64,000 nucleotides of DNA from Lithospermum erythrorhizon. Its lineage: Eukaryota > Streptophyta > Magnoliopsida > Boraginales > Boraginaceae. Each line of letters opens with the position of its first letter. Position 1 is the first letter of the stretch. Under the pieces are notes generated by a model. It ran no database searches. It was not told where the DNA came from and was given only the letters and a program-made list of their open reading frames with translations. Shown piece by piece: positions 25,920 through 37,789 of this stretch. Made by a program: the position numbers and the translations under genes. The stretch covers positions 1 to 64,000 of the forward strand of contig JADFUC010000836.1 of the NCBI GenBank assembly GCA_019722365.1. Reading direction: 5' to 3'.

Positions 25920-26960
25920 GGTGTATGTAACTCCATTCTCCTATCTTTAATTAGTCGCTTCCTTTGAAGTTTAATTGTACTTTATATCGAGAATATGAAC
26001 GGTTGCATTTGATGGAAAATACTATGGATATATGAGTATAAATACAAATCCATAATTTCAGGGATCTTAAAGTGCATACTACATTATTTAAATCAACAAA
26101 TATATTTACAGTATGAATAAACAGAGTACTTACGCCGCAATGAGTACCCCTACCAAAGTTCCACACTCTTCAAATTCACAATTTGACTTCCTTAAGCTCC
26201 TTTGTTGCAATATCAATCGTATGATATCTCTAGTTGGTCCACACCAGAGAGTGTTGAATCAAGAACCGATTTATGCTAGTAAACAAGGTCAACAAAATTA
26301 AAACCCCAAAATTCTGGGAGAATTTTCTCAAGCAGTGGGTGGCTACTTTAGGTTTTTTGATGAAAATTATTTCTAATTCTTTCCGCCATGAAAACCCTAA
26401 AGTTTCTTTATATAGGCTAGGTTAAATGAAGCCCTATAAGCAAATCTGCTATATTAGTTGACTCTCGTTAACTCACTTTACCAAGACACTAACAGTTGCT
26501 AATGAGTTGAATCCATTTAATTAGCTTACTCAAATAGTACGAGTCAATATCAATAATCTTTCGCTGTTGATAAATACTAAATTATTCTCGAACTAAATTA
26601 AATAACTATTTAATTGATTCTATTTTGTTCAATCGATATTCTACATAAAATGTAGAATCTTTGCACTGGTGGAAATATTTCAATTATAAGGGCTTTCTTT
26701 AATTTCATACATGAAATATAACTCAATGTCACTGCATGGCGTGACCTTCTAGGCTCGATAATAGTAGTTGTATAATAATAATTGACCAATTACTATTATT
26801 ATAACGACACGAAGAAGATCTAGCAATCGCTCATAACCCTTAAATTATCATGAGAACCCTAATAATTAAAAATATACAATTACGCAAGTTGAACACTAAG
26901 TTTGATAATCAGTTATTTTAACCTAACCGGTAAATGAATTGATACACAATTGTCGCAACG
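25920..26960. mobile_element. AT-rich insertion nested in the gypsy element, possibly a solo LTR
   Basis: This 1-kb block is much richer in A+T than the element around it. It contains a TATA-like TATATAGG near 26412, after AAAACCCTAAAG and before AGGTTAAATGAAGCCC, a layout seen in plant LTRs and their leader. No coding sequence is recognisable. I could not fix its ends or a target duplication, so the nested-LTR reading is inference. Confidence 0.35.
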
Positions 26961-27299
26961 TGGCATAATAAATGGAATCAATTCTACTGATTTCCAAGAT
27001 TCTTGAACTTCCTGTGATGTCTTCTCCTGTGATTGATGATGCGCTTTTGTGTGTTCCCCGTTATGAATTCGAAATCTTACCCCTTATCCTGTGGTCTACT
27101 GATTATATTGGTTTGGGGGTATCCTATTTGGATGGTTTGATTTATGGGGAATTAGGATCATTTTTACTGAGTCGTGATCGTTTCTCAGATGCTTAACTGC
27201 TGGGACTCAAAGGCTGCCTTCTAGGTCATGTTTGATTTTTTGGGGGGAACTTTTACCTATTTGACTTTTTGCGGTATTTGACAATTTTACCCTTAATCT

Positions 27300-29202
27300 G
27301 GTCAGGCTTTTCAAATGGTTTTCTCTTTGACTCGCAGGAAATATGTCACGCTCTTTCCTCGAAACTCAATCAGACATTATAAATCCTGGCTCGTGACCGC
27401 CCCACCATACAGACCCGGCAGAATCAACCAACTTTGTATCAAATGTAGCTCACTTTCCGATAACTCGCATCTCTACAACCAACTTGTCGCTAATTACGAG
27501 CTCACTGATAACTCCTCATGGATCCGCGAGCGGATGCCGCTTATCAAGGTATTATGGATTCCCTACCCTCTTTAATAAGGAATTCATTGCCTACTACCCT
27601 TACCAACGAGAATCTAGATGGGTTCGCCACATATTTTTCGATTCCTCCTGATGTATGGCATCACCGCTTTCTCTGGCGACACTGATACTCTCAGACAGAC
27701 GCAGTGAATCCAAGTGATCCTAATTTTACCCTTGGGTATACTGATGCATACGTCATAGCCTTTTCATACGGCATGCGTATGTCCTTTTCTAACTTTGTAA
27801 ATAACCTTCTTATAACCATCAACCGTGCCCCCCGGCCGCCAGTAACCCCATAGTGGATAGCTGAACGTGGACCGCTTGAAAGTAAAGTCAGCAGGGTCAA
27901 ACCTGCAGTCTCCTTTTTCACCATTTTTAGTGTTACCCATGACAACTTCCAATCCTATTTTCTGCTAAATACTTGAGGAACTTTTGCTTAAAAGCTTAAT
28001 TCCAATAAAATCCCGAGCAAACGGCTTTTACCAAGTGGTTCTTTTCGCCGAGGAGGTATTATGACTGGGCTGGGGGTACTGTGATTTGGACCCTTAAGAG
28101 CGAGGGCACGCCCCTTCCTCCGCATACGAGAATGATGTAATTATGGCGGATAAGATCCGCCTCGGTACTTCCCTTTAGGACGCCGACTCAGAAGACACCC
28201 GGCACACGTGACATGATGAGTCTATATTAATAAAGTGGTCTCGTGTATGATAAAGACTGCCCCGAGGCCCGAGGCGACCCCGACTCGGGGGTATTAACTT
28301 TGACCGCTTTTGTTCTCTTTATCGCCTTTAAGCCGAATTCCTCTCTACTAACTCTTTATCACTTTACAGACGATCTCTGACGCACTGGGCTTCTATGAGT
28401 CCGCCCGACGCTGACTTCAATGCTAAGTGTTAGGAGAGCGACCTTCCTTCTTACCCGAGTTAGCTAAATCTACACTGTGCTCCCCTGCAGTCCATGGTCC
28501 CAAAGATCTTTGCACCCACAGCCTCTTCTTCCACCAAGGGTCCCCGGGTGAACTTCTCAAGCAGGTTGCCGACAACATGCCTTTCTCTTCGCTCCCTCAG
28601 AAGAAGAAGTGTCCACTTCCTAAAAGAAGGTCGTGATCCAACCAAGAACTGTGATTCTGAGGAGGATGCGCTTCTTTCTGCTGGTCGGCCTCACCTTTAG
28701 AACCAACGGCTCCTTTCTGGCAATACGGTCGATCCGACTTCTTTCAGAGACACACTCGGATACGTGGTACGGGCCTCATGGCGAACCACCCGTCCCTTAT
28801 CCAGCCGAGTTGCCTAACCTTTCTCTCCGCGAGGTCCGAATCCCGTCACGAGGAGAGAGTTTGGGGCAGTAGAGAGGGCAAATCAATCGTACCTCCCCGG
28901 TATTCGGGCAAGTATCCGACGACTCTACATCGATTCCTAACTTGGAGATAACTCGATGGGCGCCGCCCGACATCCCAGAATTCCACTATCACCTTGGCGG
29001 CCTTATGCTTAAGAGAATGGCTGCTCAATATCGCCCCTTACAAGATCCATACGCTGACATGGCCCAATCCCTGAAGCATATTACCCAGATTAATTCTTTA
29101 CCAAGTACTTTTATTTGTTTTTCTTTCAATCCAGCCTTTTGGTTGGCAGCCGTGAACAAGATCATGTCCTCAAGAGATGGAAGCGACTATCTAGCCCGGT
29201 GA
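27300..29202 (+). pseudogene. Antisense extra reading frame of the gypsy element (putative gypsy-type transposon protein)
   Basis: Plus-strand protein-like sequence between integrase and 3' LTR, opposite to gag-pol. Readable fragments include LGYTDAYVIAFSYGMRMSFSN, then NNLLITINRAPRPPVTP, PAVSFFTIFSVTHDNFQSYF, and near the end DIPEFHYHLGGLMLKRMAAQ. They resemble the Pfam family called putative gypsy type transposon, which corresponds to the antisense frames described for Tat-clade elements. Base composition is noticeably higher in GC than the flanking host DNA. Several stops and frame changes break it. The family assignment is from memory of the pattern and should be treated as moderate. Confidence 0.6.
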
Positions 29203-30410
29203 ACCATTCTCATATTACCAGATCGATAAAGTGAAGGATCTCTCTCTCATAAACAAGTGATGATCGAGGAACGGGCCGTGAGCAAACCACTTCAAAGACG
29301 AACCAGTGCTATCCAACCTTTTCTTTCGAGGAACGAAAGCAGGATGCTGACCTTCAAGGTGAATCAAGCTTCCTAGAGCAAAGCACAAGTAAGAATGAAG
29401 CTTTGGCGCTCTAAGTGGCTTCTGGCCGAGTCTGCAAACTCAAGACAGGAGTTCCCCGGCCAACCCCAACTATGCTTCAAAGATCCATACCCACGCGCCG
29501 CCTATCTTTACTCCCTTCCTCCTCGACCATAAAAGCCGATTTCCTTCCGATTTGGTCACCCTTCCGCTAAGAGAAAGCAAATAAGTCTGAATGATATGGC
29601 GATTTGTCCCTAGCCGATGGTGATTCTTTTCCGATAGCGAGGCGGTCAAGCATGAGGCCTCGCTCTAGCGATAAGAACCCCTCAGATTAGATCCTTGAAC
29701 ATTTGTTTGCCATTGATGTAATTTAACTGTAACTTTATTTTCAAGATAATTTTCAATCGTTTTCACTTGTATGAATTTATACCATTATTAAATGTCCCTC
29801 GACTTTCATGAAGTAGTTGTCTTTGTTAAAAAGGAACTATCACACTGCGGGTCTGGAGGGGAGTTTTTCCTTCGAGCGAATTGTTACCTTCTCGAGAAGG
29901 GTTTATTTTTAGTTCGCAAGAGCGAATCTTTTAAATGTATTTGTCGTCCGCGAATGTCATTCGTCCGACAAATGCCGCTGGCTGAGACATGTTTGCTGCC
30001 CCGCCATGGATGTTAAATTAAATCGGGCGCATGTGGTGAATGATCGCCCACCAAAGATCCATGTGCCTTTTTTATGTAATTATAAGGTGGTGGTTTGAAC
30101 CGAGCCACGAAAAACAAATGGTGCATATAACCGAACCATGATACTTCATTTAAGAATCCGAATCAGGATTATTCTAGAGGTGGTGAATTTCAACCGGACC
30201 ACTTACATTCATCTTACACATAATATTTTGCCAAATTAGAAGCATGCCACAGTCGAGGGATTGGATCTCCATTCATTTTTTCCAGCTCATATGTTCCTGG
30301 TCCAATTATTTTGCTGACACTATAAGGACCTTCCCACATAGGGCTTAATTTGTCTTTGTCTTTAAAGTAAAGATCGAGAACAAATTCTTAACACGATCTC
30401 CTACTTTGAA

Positions 30411-30952
30411 CTACTTATTTTTTACTCGCCGATTGTATGTGCGAGTCATGAGATGTTTATATTTCTGCATTTTGTATAAGGCTTGGTCACGCAACTCATC
30501 TAGAAAGTTAAGTTGTTCCCTCATACGTTGTTCATTTTCCACTCCGTCAATCTCTGGCCGCGATATGGCAACCCACCAAGGGGGAGTACGCTCCGAGCCA
30601 TAATAGACAAAAGGTGTTTCCCCGTGGCGCTGCCAAGGAGTCATCCTAAGTGATCAAACCACCGGCAGCTTTTTCAACCATGCCCTTTCTTTGACTTTCT
30701 CTCGAATCATATTTTTAATCCCTTTGAAAAGTATGATTCATCACCCTCAACTTGCCCATTAAGGCTGAGGTTAATAACGGTGAAACCGTGCTCTATGTTA
30801 TATTTTTCATTGAAAAATGGGCCAACTCCTTTGTTCTCAAACTCATGGATCCGTTGTCGAAATAAGAATTTGGAAACTCCAAAGCGAGTGATCACATGTT
30901 TCCATAGGAATTTAATGACGCTTATCGCCGCTAGCCTCTTTAAGGGCCGCAA
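30411..30952 (-). pseudogene. Integrase remnant of the gypsy element
   Basis: The right piece (30707-30952) reads AAISVIKFLWKHVITRFGVS, then a degraded NGTQF region, and NLSLNGQVEG, matching the plant gypsy integrase core (HPQGNGQVE). The left piece (30411-30644) carries the C-terminal part with TPFVYYGSE, LRDQALYKMQKYKHLMTRTYNRRVK. Stops and frameshifts separate them. Confidence 0.85.
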
Positions 30953-32844
30953 CTTCTACCCATTTATCGAAGTAGTCCATCGCGAATTTACATATTCCAA
31001 ACTTCCTTTAGCCTTGGGTAGTTTTCCTACTAGGTCGATTCCCCACATGGCAAATGGTACTGGGTTCAAAATTGGGTCATAGAAATAGATATCGATGTTG
31101 CACCGATCCCATTTTTTGGCATACGTCACACTTCTTTACATACTTCATGGCATCTTTGACTAAAGTGGGCCAATAATAGCCAATTCGTGTAATTTTGACC
31201 GCAAGGGATCTTCCTCCGATATGACTCCCACACTACCTCTGGACATGCATTCTACGTAGTATTTTAGTGATATTATCTTCCTTCCGAGACACACCGAGTA
31301 ACGTCCATCTCAAGATTTCTTATAGAGCTCTTCATCATACATGTAAAATCTGAAACTGTTATTCTTGGATTTTTGGAGCCAGCTTGCTTTCAGGAGTTGT
31401 CCATTAACCAAGCATTCATGGTCAAGCTCACCCTTGAGCTCGCAACACCGAAAGACTTTAGACATTCTTCATAGGCCGCTTATCACGTATTCTACACATA
31501 CCCCTTTCGGCAATTCATCGTGTAATAGGTAGTCACAAGTCTCGAAGATGATCCGCTTCTTCGCTCATGGACCTAGTGGGATATGTTCAAAGACAACCCG
31601 GCCACCTTCGCTAATTGTATCGCCGGGGTACGATATTTCAATGGCTCGCTTTTACCCCGCACGCCTCTAATTTCTGATCTATGACCAATTTGGAATCACT
31701 TTGACCCATATGCGATTGATTTCCAAAGACTTGACTATGGAAAGTAACTCGTGACCAATGCTTCGCATCGCCTCATCAAGTTGGTGGTGTCAAGGTGAAC
31801 TCGCAAGGCATATTCCATATATTTACCCCATCGTCCTCGTATCGACTCCCACTACCGACCCCTTCTTATTTCCTCGCTCCATCTACAAACATTACCCACT
31901 CGGGTTATCCTCCTGGTTCCACGGCTATCCGCTTATAGTCTCGAGGCGCTCTGCATTCACTACCTAACCCAGAGCCCGGGCCTCACGCTAGTTCGGTGGA
32001 CGTAAGCGATGTCGAACTCTCGCTAGCTCTATAGCCTGTTGTCAACCTTCGTGATAATTGTGGACTTGTGAGGACTGCCTTCATGGGTTGATCCTATTAC
32101 TTGGATGGGATGAGCCGAGATTACTATGGCGAATGCAAATTTGCTCCATGACAGATACCTTTTTCTCTCATACTGTAAAGACTGACTTACATAGTAGATT
32201 GGCCTTGTCGCTTCACCTCATCCTCTCGAATGAACACACTACTTACAGCCTCCTCCGACACAAAGAAGATACAATTGTAATACCTCCCCTGCTGTTGTAA
32301 CAATAGCTTAGCCGAACCTGCATATTCCTTTAATTCCTAAAAGGCTCAAGTGTATCTATCACCTAATAAAAATTTTAGTATTTGAGCCCGCCTAAGGTTT
32401 CAAGAAGGGTAGATTCCTTTCGCCGGATTTGATATGAACCGATCGAGGGTCATGACATCCTTGGGTGAGCTGACATCCTTGTACTGGCGGTCGCATGTCA
32501 AGGGATAACCTTTTTATTTTATCGTGATTTGGTTCACCCCGTCACCGAGCATATATCCCAAGAATTTTCCAGAGGTCACCCCAAATGAACATTTTTCGGG
32601 TTGATTCAGAGCTTACTCCTCCTCAGTTGGTTAAATGTTTCTTCCAAATTTTAGATGGTTTTCCGGCTTTGCTTTTTACTAGCATATCGTCAATATATAT
32701 CTCCATATTTCAAATTGACGGTCGGGCGAATATGGAGTTCACCATCTGATAGCCCCCGTATTCTTTAGACCAAATCACACCACTTTCCAACAGCTTCCAG
32801 CCCATACTCCGTTATAAAGGCAGTTTTTTCTTCATCTTCGAGAT

Positions 32845-33081
32845 TCATTTTGATTTGGTGATACCCCCGTGAGGCATCCATAAAGTCGAAGACTTTGTGA
32901 CCGCACTACCATCAACTAATCTCGTCAGGCATGGTAAAGGGTACAAGTCTTTTGGACATACTTTATTGAGGCTTGTGAAGTCTATGCACATCCTCCATGT
33001 CCCATTTGGCTTTTTCACCAACACCACATTCGCGATCAATTTTGGGAATTGGAGTTCACGGATAGCCCCTGCTTTTAACAA
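32845..33081 (-). pseudogene. Reverse transcriptase remnant of the gypsy element
   Basis: Contains AGAIRELQFPKLIANVVLVK and then KPNGTWRMCIDFTSLNKVCPKDLYPLP, the start of the Ty3/gypsy reverse transcriptase finger domain. The frame breaks near FMDAFSGY, here read as LWMPHGG. Homology continues leftward in shifted frames through about 31.3 kb, where RNase H would lie, but I could not follow a continuous protein. Confidence 0.88.
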
Positions 33082-33701
33082 AAGTTCAAATATCCATTCG
33101 CATCTGAAGCTTTTTTTCTATCAAGCCGAACGTTTTTCCTTTTGCTTAACAAAGTTTGTACATATCTTCTCTCTCTCGACCCCAAGCAAAAAAATGTCTT
33201 TATTCCCCGGATTGCTGGATCAATCCTCTCTATGGATTTCCTCTAACAATGTTCCCATTTGAGTGTTTTCCTAAGCTCATCATCACCGAATGGAATCTTG
33301 ACAATTTCCTCATGGGGTACCGGTTTCTTATTACTTTCCCGCTCCTTGGGTGAATTGTCCCTCTCTTCTTGAACCTCGCTTCTTGTAGACATCACATCTG
33401 GATGATTTTCTCGACCGCGTTTCTTTGACTTTCCGGGCTCTTGTCCCAATGGCGGGACTGAGGTCTGATAACACATCCTAGCTTTTTCTGGTTACCACAT
33501 ATTTCTTATGCCTCCCGCGGCCTGGGAAATTCATCTTGAGGTGGGACAAGGGACACAATAGCCCTTAATACGGTCAAATGGGTCGCCCAATCACCATGTA
33601 ATTAACTCGATATCTACAACCGTGAATTGGGCCCTGATTGTGGATTTCTTGTTTCCAGATCCTACAGTAAAGTCCAATGTTTCCGTCCCCTTCGGATACA
33701 C

Positions 33702-34798
33702 CTAATGTCCCATGAACCCTGTTAAAGGCGTGTTCATGGGTTGTAACATGTTGCGAGGTAGCCCCAATTTATCATATGTTGATAAATATAAAATGTCCGC
33801 GGAGCTCCCCATGTCTATTAAACATTCGGCCCAATCGTAATTTGCTATCACTAAGGGGCTATTACCACCGTATCGCCCCTGCGGCAAACCTGTGCCCCGG
33901 TATCTGGCATCCGAAAAGATGTTTGTGTAGACATTGGTGATGACGATGAGGAATAGACATGTCCTCTCTTGCATAATTTTTTCTCGAACTCCTCGAGTCA
34001 CTCCACCAAGCATGCTCTCTAAATACGGTGTGTCTATGCGACCTGTCAATCTGAGTGGCGAGTCACGCCTCTGTCTATTTTCCTCACGCACTAGACTCCC
34101 TCCGCGCCTTCTAGGGTAGTTCCGATTTTCCCTTGGCGGACTCCTCTGCCGGATCTGCGGCCTTCCCCTTGTGTCTACGAATTCTTTTAAATGCCCCCTC
34201 TTAATCAGCTTCTCTATTTCAACCTTCAACATTCGACACTCATCCGTGTCGTGGCCATGCTCCCTATGATATTCATAATATCTTGATTTGTCTCTGTTTT
34301 CCTCCATTCCCCTCATTCTGGGGAGTCTTGGTAGTAGTTGTTTGTTCGCCACCTGGGAATAAATCTCAGAGATGACAACCCTTAATGGGATTTGGCCTAC
34401 CATAGGTTGTTGTGAGATGGGTTGGCACAAATAACTCTCTTGCGCGAGTTGGGCCTTTTTCTGAAATTCCGTCCTCTATCCCGTAACCTATCTCATATAG
34501 GATTCTTTGATTGGTTGTGATTGTCCTTCCTACTTAGCTTGTCTCGTAGGTCGCCTGATGGACCCTCTTTCCTTTGTAGGTTTTCTAAGTCAATATGTTT
34601 ATTGACCACCTTGGTCAATTCATCCTTCAAAGGTATGTCCAACACCAATGCCTTCTTCAGCTTTCCGTAATTTGGGCCTCGGTAAAAAGCCATATAAGCG
34701 ATTTTATTATCAATGCTTGGGATGTTGTTTACAATGGCTTTGTACCATTCATGAAAATCTCTAAGCGACTCACGCGGTGCCTGTTGCAAATCCATCAA
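33702..34798 (-). pseudogene. Gag and protease remnant of the gypsy element
   Basis: The upstream piece (34493-34798) is gag-like, with LQQAPRESLRDFHEWYKAIV and FYRGPNYGKLKKAL. The second piece (33702-34430, 242 codons open) has the nucleic-acid-binding region YYEYHREHGHDTDECRMLK followed by IEKLIKRGHLKEFV, typical of Tat-type gag. It then has an arginine-rich stretch and an aspartic protease core LIDMGSSADILYLSTYDKLG. The protease triad reads DMG where active enzymes have DSG or DTG, so it is probably dead. A stop and frame break separate the two pieces. Confidence 0.85.
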
Positions 34799-35650
34799 AG
34801 CCCGTTCATCTTGCTTGTTTGTAATGGATAAAATTATATATTTGGAAATGAAAGAATTGGGCTGCGGTGGGCATACGAATCAATCAGATTTGGTGGCAAT
34901 TCCATGTACCAATCTAACGCCGCTCCCGCGAGATCATAGTGGGAAGGCTTTTGCATATATGTCCATATCATTCGTGGTAATTATCATCCGCTAAACCTTC
35001 AATGTTTCGTGGGATCTCCGATGCCACTGTGACAGTGAACTGATAATATGAATCCAACCGTATAGAACCACATTGAGTCGCTGCCGATAAATGGCATGAC
35101 TACATGGTAACCGTCGGCTCCGCTTTTTTTGCAAGCGAGGCCAAGATCGCTTGTTTAAATTCATCAAATTTTTTTGATTTGCTAATGGTTCTTGTAGGAT
35201 TGGCTGCATTACGGTCCGATGGTGGGATCGCTTACGTGACCACCAAGGTCTATATGCTATTGACCTTTGTGCTACCATACTGTAACATGGAGTCCCATAT
35301 GGGCTATAATTGCGCGTAGGAGTGATCATTCGCATGAAATGACTTCTCTTTCTCTATATCACGCTTCTTTCCTCAGATTGGCTTCCTCATCAAGCCTTCC
35401 TTGTTCCTCCCGCACCAACCTATCCCTTTCTAGAATAGCCCCAACTGTCAGTCAGATTTTTGGTTCTCAAGCCAAACGGACCCTCCTTTGTACTTCTTCA
35501 CGAATGTCTTCTTGTGCAAATTGTTCGACTAGGGGCTCCCTTGGGAACGCTTCTCTGCCGCTTTCGATTAACCAGAATGTCCATGCGCTGCTTGGTGCTA
35601 AGGGCTTGAGTCGTTGGTGTACATTTGTATTCTAAGAAACTTGATTATCG

Positions 35651-35669
35651 CTCCCATAGACGGCGCCTT
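35651..35669 (-). other. Primer-binding site of the gypsy element
   Basis: Read on the minus strand this is GGCGCCGTCTATGGGAG, five bases inside the 5' LTR. It resembles the TGGCGCCGTCTATGGGA-type primer sites of Tat-clade elements. The first T is changed. Confidence 0.65.
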
Positions 35670-35674
35670 ACTCT

Positions 35675-36197
35675 TGATTAGCCATTTCCAATCGTGGCTC
35701 TAGTCCGAGTAATTTCAATGTTTTGGTTCTCGCGATTCAACTCGACTCGGCTATCATCAGAAGGACGTAGTGGAAATCGTCCTCCTTGGTATGATTCGCT
35801 GGAGCCTATGTTTGGGAATCTCTCGAAGCCGCTTATCTTGGCCTGATCCAACATTGATCTCCGCTGTAGTCGCCGTAGTTACCCGAAAGTGAGGCCTGAC
35901 CGAATTTATAGATACCCCAACGATCAAGTCACCAAGGTTCAAAAATAATGGGAATAAGTACTAAATGACGGAATTTATCATACCTCAATTGATGCTATAT
36001 AGTACCGGTATTTATGTAGAAAATATAATGGTACTAGGTTTAAGTCGATTGTTGGGCTTGTACGACACGTGTCCATGTACTCCCCTTGACGGGCCGGAAT
36101 TGTACTAGGTCGATCTTCGACAAGGCTTGTAGCACCCTCTCTCAGACGAACCACTGGGGCCTTTTAATAAGTATATATACATGTTATGTCCATATCA
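35675..36197 (-). repeat. 5' LTR of the gypsy element
   Basis: 523 bp, upstream in element orientation. It begins TGATTAGCCATTTCC and ends TGTCCATATCA, followed by GTAAC, matching the left flank. It is slightly longer than its partner because of small indels. Confidence 0.92.
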
Positions 36198-36202
36198 GTA
36201 AC

Positions 36203-36511
36203 AAAAATGGTTTTCTCATATACTTTCGCTTGATGCTCGAGTCACTAAAACCAAATAAAGCTCACATTGTGTGCATTATTGATTTATTGTGTTTAGATTG
36301 ACGCATGACTATGTGAGCAATAAAAATCTCAAGAGCTAAAATTACAAGAGGCACAATCAGTTGTGCTGTGTTCAAAACTATTTGGTTTTATATTTTTTCA
36401 GTTTCTAAAATTAGTTGATAAGTGATTTTCTTTAGATTTGATTTTTTATTAAATAAATCGGAGTTTTACAAAAGTTGCAATTAATCTAAAAATTGAAATT
36501 AATTACCAATA
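36203..36511. other. Short AT-rich spacer
   Basis: Lies between the right target duplication of the gypsy element and the GC-rich island. Nothing recognisable, and not similar to the copia 3' LTR. Confidence 0.5.
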
Positions 36512-36655
36512 TATGTCACGCGACTTCGCTGGAGCTTTTTACAGGCGCCTCGACGTGGGCCCGGATTTGACGCTTTCGCCACCCGGGGTAGCTCACCGTC
36601 GCACTCGCACCACCTACGCGCTGGGGCCGCGGGGGCGGCCGAGGTCGGCCGTATT
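36512..36655. other. GC-rich island between the gypsy and copia elements
   Basis: About 145 bp is strongly GC-rich (for example CGACGTGGGCCCGGATTTG and GCGCTGGGGCCGCGGGGGCG) inside DNA that is otherwise very AT-rich. It has an open plus-strand frame but no domain I recognise, and it sits directly before the copia gag remnant, where the 5' LTR and leader would be expected. Confidence 0.7.
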
Positions 36656-36661
36656 TAAGCA

Positions 36662-37455
36662 TTGTGGCAAAATATATATCGATTCAATATATATTCATCA
36701 ATTTCAGAGAACATTGGTGAATATGTAACTCGTTTGAAAATGGTGACAAATGAGATAAAAAGAAATGGTGAAACTGTTAATGACGTCAGGGTCATGGAGA
36801 AGCATCTTCGCTCATTAACAAGAAAGTTTGATTATGGGTTGCTATTTTCATGGAAGAATCAAAGACTTTGTCAACAATTTCGATTTATGAGCTTGTGGGT
36901 TTTCGCCAAGCTTATGAACAACAAATGAACCGTATGATGATACAAACGATGAAAAGGCGTTGCAAAAAAAGTGTCCATTAATGAAACGTTTAATAGTTAC
37001 ATACGCAGTAAGAGGTGGTATTTTAGGCGGCTATCGATATGGAAGAGAATATTGAAGGCAAATTTTTCAATAGAGGCCGAAAATGAAGGTTATCAACCGC
37101 TTGGTCGTGGGTCAAAATTTCATAGGCCAAGGGAAAGAGGCGGATATCAACAACGTGAAATGAGCAAGTAGCAACTCAATGTTATAATTGTAACAAATAT
37201 GGTCATTTCAGTCACGAGTGTCGATCAACACCTAAAGTGGAAGAACCAAATAACTTTGCAACACTAGATGAAGGAAAAGATGTTGGATCTGCCATTTTCC
37301 TAACATATAATGGAAATGAAGAGTACCACAAAAATATATGGTACCTCGACAACGATGCAAGTAATCACATGTGTGGTCGAAAGGATCTATTCACAGAGTT
37401 GAATGAAACGATCAATGGAGAAGTTACTTTTGGTGATTCATCGAAGGTTCCGTAA
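36662..37455 (+). pseudogene. Copia gag and protease remnant
   Basis: The gag part reads SENIGEYVTRLKMVTNEIKR, then NGETVNDVRVMEKHLRSLTRKFDY, the common UBN2-type gag domain. A zinc knuckle CYNCNKYGHFSHEC lies at about 37178-37219, and 37237-37455 encodes the protease start WYLDNDASNHMCG. Active copia proteases have DSG or DTG where this reads DNDA, and the frame stops soon after at 37455. At least four frame breaks interrupt the segment. Confidence 0.85.
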
Positions 37456-37789
37456 TAGAAGGAAAATGCAACATAATGATTGTCTTAAATAATGGAAAAA
37501 AAAAAATTTTTATAAATGATGTTATTATATACCGCATCAAGAAAGAACATCATTAGTCTCTGATAACTGAGAAAGGGTATACCATAAATATGAAGGAGAA
37601 CTCTCATCAATAAGAAATCAAACTCGTGAATTAATTTGTTGATAAGGACCTCGAATCCACTTTTCATACCGGACACGTAAGACTCGATACAACATTGCTT
37701 TAAGCTTCCAATTAAAAATGACCATGGTTACGACATCTATGATTAGCTCATTTTGGCTTCTAATTTTGACTCCAATTAAGACAAGACAA

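Larger units (their letters stand above)
24986..36197 (-). mobile_element. Ty3/gypsy LTR retrotransposon, Tat/Retand-like, with target-site duplication
   Basis: Complete in outline: LTRs at 24986-25467 (3' LTR) and 35675-36197 (5' LTR) both begin TGATT and end CATATCA. The element is flanked by a perfect GTAAC duplication at 24981-24985 and 36198-36202. On the minus strand the order from the right is primer-binding site, gag, protease, reverse transcriptase, RNase H region and integrase. A further 4-5 kb then runs to the 3' LTR and carries a plus-strand reading frame. That layout suits the Tat clade, whose members often have extra frames there. All coding parts are broken by stops and frameshifts, and the LTRs differ by many substitutions and small indels, so the copy is old and inactive. 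Confidence 0.93.

Noticed and set aside
28427..29028. Several overlapping open frames on both strands at 28.4-29.0 kb
   Set aside because: They sit inside the gypsy element's GC-richer 3' part, where stops are rarer. Only the plus-strand antisense protein has family resemblance, and the minus-strand frames are shadows.
37485..37676. Minus-strand frame inside the copia element
   Set aside because: Antisense to the plus-strand protease-integrase remnant, with no motif of its own.
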